Position numbers and translations under genes: made by a program
Assembly (NCBI GenBank): GCA_900769745.1
Contig: CAAGHX010000197.1
Span: 1 to 18,510 of the forward strand
Direction of reading: 5' to 3'
Source of the DNA: an uncultured Alistipes sp.
Lineage (GTDB): Bacteria; Bacteroidota; Bacteroidia; Bacteroidales; Rikenellaceae
Length of the DNA: 18,510 bases
Part shown: positions 7,880-13,597 of the stretch, piece after piece
Layout: the number at the start of each line of letters is the position of its first letter
How positions within the stretch are numbered: position 1 is the stretch's first letter
Notes under the pieces: generated by a model
What the model was told of the DNA's origin: nothing
The model's input: only the letters and a program-made list of their open reading frames with translations
Databases searched by the model: none

Positions 7880-8566
7880 TTAAATTGTCATTGATTCATC
7901 TTCGTTCATTCGTGCAGCGACAGACATCAGCTCTGCGAAGATAAGCAAAAGTAGCGGAATCATAAAGACCTCGACATCTAAAGTCAAACTGCTATACAAA
8001 TCTATATCTATCTTACTACCATAGGTATCGCCTGCGGCAAGCTGGGTGAACAGCGTGCGATTATCCACCGTAGCATAGTAGAAAAACGCAACCACCGCCA
8101 AGTAACGTAACAAATGGGCATAGTTTGCTTGGAAGATATTACCTGTACGGAAGCCGCGAATAGCACCTATCAATATCCAGCCAATAAGGGCCTCCATCAC
8201 CACGAGCAACAACAACGCCAAATAGCCAACCACGCGATTTGCCCTCCAGCCATAATGATCGGGGAACGAGTAGTTGGGATTCTTCGAAAAGAGCATCATC
8301 GTGATAGGCAAAGCCTCGACCAATGGCTCGCCATTGGCATCACGCTCGACGGTAATGGCAAACTCATCATACTCCCCAGAGGCAATACCGTAGGCCTTGA
8401 AAGAGGTGTCAAGCCGTCCAATTTCGGTGTAGCCCTGCTCGGCATTGTAGCGGTCGGAGCTGTAGATAAGTTGTGTTGTGAAGTGAGCTATCGGTAAGAT
8501 AGCAAAGAGTGCCACAAATACCATCAACACGATAGTGCGGCGCTGAACTGATTTTGAGATTTTCAT
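7880..8566 (-). CDS. DUF2975 family integral membrane protein
   Basis: 228 residues with four predicted membrane helices near 11-32, 112-135, 152-168 and 198-216. A soluble, mostly polar loop of about 75 residues lies between the first two and would be outside the cytoplasm. Family marks are RGFRTGNIFQANYAHLLRY before the third helix and the acidic end ARMNEDESMTI. DUF2975 proteins usually sit directly beside a YozG-type XRE regulator and are thought to form a membrane-protein/regulator pair; here the regulator is about 2.3 kb downstream, after the GH3 gene. A good promoter lies about 150 bp upstream, leaving a long, partly structured leader. The function is unknown; a role in sensing and controlling the XRE protein is inference. 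Confidence 0.87.
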   Translation of the reverse strand: MKISKSVQRRTIVLMVFVALFAILPIAHFTTQLIYSSDRYNAEQGYTEIGRLDTSFKAYGIASGEYDEFAITVERDANGEPLVEALPITMMLFSKNPNYSFPDHYGWRANRVVGYLALLLLVVMEALIGWILIGAIRGFRTGNIFQANYAHLLRYLAVVAFFYYATVDNRTLFTQLAAGDTYGSKIDIDLYSSLTLDVEVFMIPLLLLIFAELMSVAARMNEDESMTI

Positions 8567-8708
8567 AATAAATAGTTGATTAAAATTGGATTAAAAATTG
8601 ATTGTTGTTTAGCGACGGATAATTGTAATAGTTGATGTTGCCTACTGTTTATCTTATTAACGTTAGTAATCTAATTTTTATTGCTTAAAATTTAGTTTTT
8701 ATCGTTTT
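8567..8708 (-). promoter_or_regulatory. Long 5' leader of the DUF2975 gene
   Basis: From the predicted start near 8708 the transcript would carry about 140 untranslated bases, AT-rich and without an ORF. At its very beginning TTATCG (8699-8704) and CGATAA (8710-8715) form a perfect 6-bp inverted repeat around five Ts, overlapping the start region and touching the -7 box. I see no known riboswitch. The rest of the 301-bp gap 8567-8867 holds only the promoter and the GH20 terminator. Confidence 0.35.
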
Positions 8709-8715
8709 TCGATAA

Positions 8716-8746
8716 CAAAGGTAGATATAAATTTTTATTCTGCAAA
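8716..8746 (-). promoter_or_regulatory. Bacteroidetes promoter of the DUF2975-GH3-XRE run
   Basis: On the minus strand TTTG (8743-8746), a 19-bp spacer and TACCTTTG (8716-8723) match the consensus TTTG/TAnnTTTG with no mismatch. It is one of the two best promoters in the window and is placed to transcribe the DUF2975 gene and those behind it. Confidence 0.72.
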
Positions 8747-8808
8747 TATTTCAGCAAAAAATTTTAGCAAGTTCCACTACCGACAGACTCGCTCAACCAA
8801 CAAACAAA

Positions 8809-8847
8809 AAAAACTGCCGACCATCGCAGTGATAGTCGGCAGTTTTT
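8809..8847 (-). terminator. Intrinsic terminator of the GH20 gene
   Basis: A perfect 13-bp stem (AAAAACTGCCGAC at 8809-8821 with GTCGGCAGTTTTT at 8835-8847) has a 13-nt loop that can fold further (ATC/GAT). Read on the minus strand it ends in a run of eight Ts. It sits 20 bp after the GH20 stop. Confidence 0.92.
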
Positions 8848-8867
8848 AGCAAAATGTAGTTACCTCA

Positions 8868-10553
8868 CTACTCCAAGCCGCGGCAGTATGGGAGGCCGAG
8901 GAGATCGTAGAGTTTCTTGAGGCGTGGAAGACGCTGCTTGAAGCTCTCGAAGTCCTTCTGATCGGGGCGGCACCACTGCACCTCGCTGGCTGCGCCAAGA
9001 CGTGGCAGGAGCTGATAGAAGGCGTGCTCGGGATAAGCAACATGCTCAGTCCAGAGGTTAACCTGCGAGCCGAGGATATACTTCTGCTGCTCCTCGGTTA
9101 GGCTATCAGGAATAACTGGCTCCAAAGAGTAAACCTTGCTTGCAGATACGATGTAGCTACCAGTTGTACGTGGCTGCTTAGCGACGTCCTTAAGCTGTGG
9201 GTGATCGAGGTAAGCAAATACGTTAGGGCTCATAATCACACGGTGACCCTGCTGTGCAGCAGCAGTACCACCCTTTGTACCACGCCAAGACATCACGATA
9301 GAGCGACCTGTAAGACCACCCTCCAAGATCTCGTCCCAACCGATGATATCGCGACCACGCTCGGCGAGGAACTTCTCAATCTCGCGGTTGATATAGGTCT
9401 GCAACTGATTCTCGATAGTGTGCTTGCCATCATACTCCAAGCCGAGCTCCTTAGCCTTAGCCTGGCACTTAGGACAAGCCTTCCAGCGATCCTTTGGACA
9501 CTCGTCACCACCGATGTGAATCATCTTTGATGGGAAGACGTCGCACAACTCACTGAGTACGGTCTTGAGGAATGTCATAGTCTCGGGATTACCTGCACAA
9601 AGCACCTCGCGGCTTACACCCCAATACGTTCTAACAGGGTATGGACCGCCTGTACAACCCAAGTGTGGGAATACATGCAAAGCACTCTGCATATGGCCTG
9701 GAAGGTCAATCTCGGGAACAACGTTGATATAGCGCTCGGCAGCATAACGCACGATATCGCGGCACTCCTCCTGAGTGTAGTATCCGCCGTGAGGCTGGCC
9801 GTCGTAGATACCAGCGTTAGGGCCGATAACAGTCTGCTCGCGGATGCTACCCTTCTCTGTGAGGCCAGGGAGAGCCTTTACCTCGAAGCGCCAGCCCTGG
9901 TCGTCGGTCAAGTGCCAGTGGAACTGGTTGCAACCGTGAAGCGACATAGCATCGAGGAACTGCTTAATCATATCGACAGTGAAGAAGTGACGTGAGCAAT
10001 CGAGCAACACACCGCGATACTCGAAGCGTGGCTCGTCGTTGATTGTAACGAAAGGCATCTCCACCTTACCCTCTTTGTTCTCCTTCACAACTGGCAACGC
10101 CTTGCGCAGAGTCTGCGCAGCACGATATACGCCGATAGGATTGCGAGCCTGAATCAAGATACCATCCTCGTTTACTGAGAGGATGTAGGCCTCTTTCTGC
10201 TGCTCAGTAAGCTCGGCAGCTGGCTCAGCCTTGCTACCCTTCTTTGCCTTCTTGTCGGCTGCGAAGCCGAGCTGGATACGGATAGGAGCCTTCTTGTCGG
10301 TTGGAGTAGCCACGAGCTTAATGCCCGACACCTGCTCTACCCAAGCGGTAAGGAACTCCACATTGCGGGCAAGCTCCTCGTTAGAGGCATCGAACGCGAT
10401 ACCCATACCGTTGCTCAGAGTGAACATCTGAGCAGTGTCAACCGCCACCTCCTTTGGCAATGGAATAATGTTGTAATCGGCCTTCTGAGCCATTACAGGT
10501 GCAATGCTCGCTACAAGGGCAAGCATCACGAGTGAAAAAAACTTCTTCATCAT
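8868..10553 (-). CDS. Secreted beta-N-acetylhexosaminidase, glycoside hydrolase family 20
   Basis: 561 residues. Signal peptide MMKKFFSLVMLALVASIAP with cleavage after MAQ or VMA. The GH20 N-terminal alpha/beta domain spans about 26-170. The catalytic TIM barrel starts near 175 (EPRFEYRGVLLDCSRHFF) and has FHWHLTDDQGWR, VPEIDLPGHM and the catalytic pair D350-E351 (HIGGDECPKDRW), with later aromatic sites DIIGWDEILEGG and SQVNLWTEHV. It removes terminal GlcNAc or GalNAc from glycans, using the substrate's acetamido group, in the periplasm or at the surface. A Lys/Ala-rich insert (about 99-113) in the N-terminal domain looks like a flexible loop. It has its own promoter and terminator, so it is monocistronic. 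Two start ATGs are adjacent; the first is used here. Confidence 0.96.
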   Translation of the reverse strand: MMKKFFSLVMLALVASIAPVMAQKADYNIIPLPKEVAVDTAQMFTLSNGMGIAFDASNEELARNVEFLTAWVEQVSGIKLVATPTDKKAPIRIQLGFAADKKAKKGSKAEPAAELTEQQKEAYILSVNEDGILIQARNPIGVYRAAQTLRKALPVVKENKEGKVEMPFVTINDEPRFEYRGVLLDCSRHFFTVDMIKQFLDAMSLHGCNQFHWHLTDDQGWRFEVKALPGLTEKGSIREQTVIGPNAGIYDGQPHGGYYTQEECRDIVRYAAERYINVVPEIDLPGHMQSALHVFPHLGCTGGPYPVRTYWGVSREVLCAGNPETMTFLKTVLSELCDVFPSKMIHIGGDECPKDRWKACPKCQAKAKELGLEYDGKHTIENQLQTYINREIEKFLAERGRDIIGWDEILEGGLTGRSIVMSWRGTKGGTAAAQQGHRVIMSPNVFAYLDHPQLKDVAKQPRTTGSYIVSASKVYSLEPVIPDSLTEEQQKYILGSQVNLWTEHVAYPEHAFYQLLPRLGAASEVQWCRPDQKDFESFKQRLPRLKKLYDLLGLPYCRGLE

Positions 10554-10601
10554 AATATTTAATTATTGTTTTGTGCTATTTAGCAGTATAATAGGGAGTC
10601 A

Positions 10602-10633
10602 CAAAAGTAGATATTTATTTTCACATCTACAAA
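10602..10633 (-). promoter_or_regulatory. Bacteroidetes promoter of the GH20 gene
   Basis: On the minus strand TTTG (10630-10633), a 20-bp spacer and TACTTTTG (10602-10609) match the consensus fully. The start would be near 10595, giving a leader of about 42 nt before the ATG at 10553. Confidence 0.72.
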
Positions 10634-10654
10634 ATCTAACTCACTAATACAAGC

Positions 10655-10800
10655 CGCATATCGCCTCCAAAACAGGCCGCCGAGGCCCTCCGAGGTCCTC
10701 CGAAAAACTGCTTTTCGGCTCAAAAAAAATAAAAATCGGAGCAAAAGGCCGCGAAAAAGAGATAAAAACACCACAAATACTCCAAAAAAATCATAATTGG
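10655..10800. other. GC-rich then A-rich divergent intergenic block with hairpin
   Basis: The 314-bp gap 10554-10867 separates divergent genes. Its middle begins with a GC-rich patch holding two near-identical 10-mers (cgaggccctc, cgaggtcctc at 10681-10700). A perfect 7-bp hairpin follows, CCGAAAA (10700-10706) with TTTTCGG (10712-10718), then an A-rich tract to 10797. Composition differs sharply from both neighbours. It is not coding in any convincing way. It could be a dispersed intergenic repeat, a small RNA or a regulatory region; the sequence alone does not decide. Confidence 0.35.
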
Positions 10801-10825
10801 CCATGAATTTTTCAATATTTCTTCT

Positions 10826-10833
10826 TAACTTTG
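10826..10833 (+). promoter_or_regulatory. -7 box of the lipoprotein/radical SAM operon
   Basis: TAACTTTG matches TAnnTTTG exactly and lies 34 bp before the first lipoprotein ATG. The nearest upstream TTG (10797-10799) is 26 bp away, longer than usual, so the -33 part is weak. The predicted leader is about 28 nt and includes AAGGA about 10 bp before the ATG. Confidence 0.55.
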
Positions 10834-10867
10834 AAGTGAGTATATATCAATATAAGGAACTAAGACT

Positions 10868-11362
10868 ATGAAAACAGCTTTTTCTCGCCCACTAATATGG
10901 ATATGTTCAATGGTTTTGAGTGTGCTCGGCTTTGCGGGCTGCGGCGATGACCCCAGCAGAATGTCTGACGAATATGGTTCGCCTTACGCTGACTACAAAT
11001 ATATGGGCACAATCACCGACGAGGATGGCAACCCTATCCAGGGAATCAAGGCCACATTGGTTGGTTCGAGCAATATAATCAGCGGCCGTGAGATTGCGGT
11101 GCTGACGACCGACAAGGATGGTAAATTCGAGAGCGAATACTACAACGAGACAAACACTCACATTGCCAAAATAGAGTTTACCGACATCGACGGAGAGCTC
11201 AACGGTGGTGAGTTTGCGTCGGCCTCAATAAATCCATCAGAGATGGAAAGCACCAAGGTCAAAGAAAACGACACCCACGACAAATGGTATCGAGGCCAAT
11301 TTGAGCGAAAGGCTAATGTAAAACTCTACCCCAAGGAGCGCGACAAGGAGCAGGTAGAATAA
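10868..11362 (+). CDS. Radical SAM-associated putative lipoprotein 1
   Basis: 164 residues, the most diverged of three tandem paralogues. The signal peptide ends in the lipobox VLGFAGC, lipidated C25, followed by GDD; acidic residues there suggest surface export in Bacteroidetes. Shared blocks: W11-I-C13 inside the signal peptide, EYGSPYADYKYMG (35-47), a carboxypeptidase-regulatory-like beta fold (TITDEDGNPIQGI, then TTDKDGKFESEYY), FTDIDGELNGGEF (104-116) and KWYRGQF (139-145). It ends in a short charged tail without the long acidic extension of the other two. It is first in the operon and has the clearest ribosome-binding site (AAGGA). The likely role is substrate of the radical SAM enzyme encoded at the operon's end; this is inference from family context. 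Confidence 0.9.
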   Translation: MKTAFSRPLIWICSMVLSVLGFAGCGDDPSRMSDEYGSPYADYKYMGTITDEDGNPIQGIKATLVGSSNIISGREIAVLTTDKDGKFESEYYNETNTHIAKIEFTDIDGELNGGEFASASINPSEMESTKVKENDTHDKWYRGQFERKANVKLYPKERDKEQVE

Positions 11363-11412
11363 CAAACCGCAGTTAAATAGACTGCATCCGCAAACCCATA
11401 AAAACTCGACCT

Positions 11413-11931
11413 ATGAAAAAGTGTATAAAATTTTTCACTTGGCTTTGCACAGCTATCGTCACAATGCTTGGCTTTTCGACTTGCTCAGAGGAGATGACTT
11501 CAGCATATGGCACCCCCACTGCCGATTATATGTATATGGGTAAAGTGACTGATGAGGATGGCGACCCCATCAAGGGAATCAATGTTATACTCCAGAAACG
11601 CGAATATGGCGACAAATATACAGACGTCTTAAAAGTTGTTACCGACAGAAATGGCAGATATTCAACCGACTACATCTATTGGAGCTTAACCGATGGAATA
11701 AGCCAGATTTTATATACCGATGTCGATGGCGAGGAAAATGGTGGTCATTTTGAGAACAAAGTCGCTCAGACTGGTTATATGAAAAAGGAGAAAACCGGCA
11801 CTGGCGACGGTTGGTATGCAGGCAAATATATTCTTTCAGATGAAATAAGACTCTACCATAAGCCTGCCGAGGATAACACCGAGGAGGAGGAAGGCGACGA
11901 GCAGCCCGAGAATGAGGGTAATAACGAATAA
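11413..11931 (+). CDS. Radical SAM-associated putative lipoprotein 2
   Basis: 172 residues. Lipobox MLGFSTC with lipidated C24, then SEE. W10-L-C12 lies inside the signal peptide exactly 12 residues before the lipidated cysteine, as in both paralogues. Blocks: AYGTPTADYMYMG (31-43), KVTDEDGDPIKGI (44-56), VVTDRNGRYSTDYIYW (75-90), YTDVDGEENGGHF (101-113) and GWYAGKY (133-139). The tail (from about 151) is a low-complexity Glu/Asn/Gly run. Apart from the lipobox there is no cysteine in the mature part, so a modification other than a thioether to Cys must be considered. The intergenic leader (50 bp) resembles that before lipoprotein 3, pointing to a duplication that included it. No Shine-Dalgarno is visible. 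Confidence 0.92.
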   Translation: MKKCIKFFTWLCTAIVTMLGFSTCSEEMTSAYGTPTADYMYMGKVTDEDGDPIKGINVILQKREYGDKYTDVLKVVTDRNGRYSTDYIYWSLTDGISQILYTDVDGEENGGHFENKVAQTGYMKKEKTGTGDGWYAGKYILSDEIRLYHKPAEDNTEEEEGDEQPENEGNNE

Positions 11932-11967
11932 ACTAACAGCATCAGTAAACCATAAAAACCGTAGCCT

Positions 11968-12471
11968 ATGAAAACAAACTTTAGATTTTTTAGTTGGCTC
12001 TGCACAACTATTGTCGCGCTGCTGGGATTTGCGGCGTGTGATGATGATAAACTTGAAACGATTGACTATCCCGTTGCGTATGGCACTCCTACCGCCGACT
12101 ATAAATATATGGGTAGAGTGACCGACGAGGATGGCAATCCTATTAAGGGTATAAACATCGTGTTTCAGGGTAATGGCAATAGCATAAACAAAGAGCTATA
12201 CCGCACCGTAACCGATGAAAACGGTCGATATTCAACCGACTATATACATTGGAATACCGGCGGAATATACCAGGCGCTATACACCGATGTGGATGGCGAG
12301 GAGAATGGCGGCCATTTCGAGGACAAAATTATCGAAACCCACAAGATGGATAAGCAGAAGACTGGTGAAGGCAACAGTTGGTATCAAGGCAAATTCGAAC
12401 TAACTACCGAAGTAAAACTCGAAGCAAAACCTTCAGAGGATAACAACGAAAACAACGAATCGAATGAGTAA
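11968..12471 (+). CDS. Radical SAM-associated putative lipoprotein 3
   Basis: 167 residues, closest to lipoprotein 2. Lipobox LLGFAAC with lipidated C24, then DDD, a good match to surface-export signals of Bacteroidetes lipoproteins. W10-L-C12 is conserved in the signal peptide. Blocks: AYGTPTADYKYMG (37-49), RVTDEDGNPIKGI (50-62), TVTDENGRYSTDYIHW (80-95), YTDVDGEENGGHF (105-117) and SWYQGKF (137-143). A short Asn/Glu/Ser tail follows. Its last 8 bases overlap the start of the radical SAM gene, so translation is probably coupled. The function is not known; as for its siblings, a radical SAM modification of the precursor followed by export is the favoured model. Confidence 0.92.
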   Translation: MKTNFRFFSWLCTTIVALLGFAACDDDKLETIDYPVAYGTPTADYKYMGRVTDEDGNPIKGINIVFQGNGNSINKELYRTVTDENGRYSTDYIHWNTGGIYQALYTDVDGEENGGHFEDKIIETHKMDKQKTGEGNSWYQGKFELTTEVKLEAKPSEDNNENNESNE

Positions 12472-13546
12472 TAATCGATTATCTCTGCGTCGCAGGGTGG
12501 CGTTAGAGTTGTGGAGAAAACTAAAGAAGGAGCGCGCAAAGGAGCATCAACTCTCGCAGCTGATGTGGGAGTGTACTCTGCGTTGCAACCTAAACTGCCG
12601 CCACTGCGGTAGCGACTGCCACAAAGAGGCTGCCAAGCCCGATATGCCGCTCAAGGATTTCTTGAAGGTACTCGAAAGTATAAAAGCTCACACCGACCCA
12701 AACAAGGTGTTTGTCATAATCACAGGTGGCGAGCCGCTGATGCGCCCCGACTTGGAGATTTGTGGTAAGGCGATATATGATATGGGATTCCCCTGGGGAA
12801 TGGTAACAAACGGCTTGGCGATGACGCAGAAGCGTTTCCGCGCCCTGCTGGCGGCCGGTATGCATACGGCAACGGTGAGCCTCGATGGTCCAAAGGATGA
12901 ACATAACTTTATGCGTGGCAACGACAAGAGTTTCGACTGCGCAGTGGAGGCCATACGACTGATGGGCAAGCACCCCAACTTCATATTCGACGTGGTGACG
13001 TGCGTCAACCGCCGCAACCTGCACCAGCTCGACCAGATTAAGGAGTTGCTCATATCGTTGGGTGTGAAGGAGTGGCGATTGTTCTCGATATTCCCAACAG
13101 GACGTGCCGCCAAAGACCCCGATTTGCAGCTTACAAACGAGGAGATGCGCCAGATGCTCGACTACATCAAGCGCAACCGCAAGGAGGAGAAACGCATCAC
13201 GCTGAGCTATGGTTGCGAGGGATTCCTGGGCAACTACGAGGGCGACGTGAGAAAGTTCTTGTTTAGCTGCAATGCGGGCATAAGCGTTGCATCGATTTTG
13301 GCCGACGGCTCAATCTCGGCCTGCACAAGCATACGCAGCAACTACCACCAGGGAAACATCTACAAAGATGATTTCTGGGAGGCGTGGAACAACCGCTTTG
13401 AGGTATATCGCAACAGAGAGTGGGCCCGCATGGACGAGTGCAAAGATTGCGATATGTTCCGCTACTGCGAAGGCAACGGAATGCATCTAAGAGATAATGA
13501 TGGAAAACTGCTGTTCTGCCATCTGCACAGAATACAAGAGAAATAA
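12464..13546 (+). CDS. Radical SAM/SPASM peptide maturase of the rSAM/lipoprotein system
   Basis: 360 residues, cytoplasmic. After a basic N-terminus comes the radical SAM cluster motif C41-x3-C45-x2-C48 (CNLNCRHC), flanked by extra cysteines C37 and C52. SAM-binding marks are TGGEPL (87-92) and, further on, VSLDGP (138-143). The SPASM region has C251, C269, C287, C326, C329, C335 and C352, in the order C-x17-C, gap, C-x2-C-x5-C-x16-C, enough for two auxiliary [4Fe-4S] clusters. Such enzymes use SAM to form carbon-centred radicals on peptides and install thioether, C-C or epimer modifications. No RRE domain is visible. It overlaps lipoprotein 3 and is followed by a terminator. I remember this as the rSAM_w_lipo type (TIGR04133); the accession is from memory. 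The chemistry is unknown. Confidence 0.94.
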   Translation: MSNNRLSLRRRVALELWRKLKKERAKEHQLSQLMWECTLRCNLNCRHCGSDCHKEAAKPDMPLKDFLKVLESIKAHTDPNKVFVIITGGEPLMRPDLEICGKAIYDMGFPWGMVTNGLAMTQKRFRALLAAGMHTATVSLDGPKDEHNFMRGNDKSFDCAVEAIRLMGKHPNFIFDVVTCVNRRNLHQLDQIKELLISLGVKEWRLFSIFPTGRAAKDPDLQLTNEEMRQMLDYIKRNRKEEKRITLSYGCEGFLGNYEGDVRKFLFSCNAGISVASILADGSISACTSIRSNYHQGNIYKDDFWEAWNNRFEVYRNREWARMDECKDCDMFRYCEGNGMHLRDNDGKLLFCHLHRIQEK

Positions 13547-13552
13547 CAAACG

Positions 13553-13583
13553 AAAAAGGCTGTCCCGAAAGACAGCCTTTTTT
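13553..13583. terminator. Bidirectional intrinsic terminator
   Basis: A perfect 12-bp stem (AAAAAGGCTGTC at 13553-13564 with GACAGCCTTTTT at 13571-13582) with a 6-nt loop, and A and T runs on the two sides. It lies between the radical SAM stop and the antiporter stop and can end both convergent transcripts. Confidence 0.93.
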
Positions 13584-13597
13584 ATTACTATACGACT

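Noticed and set aside
10580..10804. 74-residue minus-strand ORF in the divergent intergenic region
   Set aside because: Its Phe/Leu-rich N-terminal half is the translation of the A-rich tract; it overlaps the promoter of the GH20 gene, and no ribosome-binding or promoter signal fits it.
10868..12471. Tandem lipoproteins as SusD/SusE-like glycan-binding proteins of a polysaccharide locus
   Set aside because: They are too short, lack SusD helices and have no SusC partner; the overlap with a radical SAM/SPASM gene fits a maturation system better.
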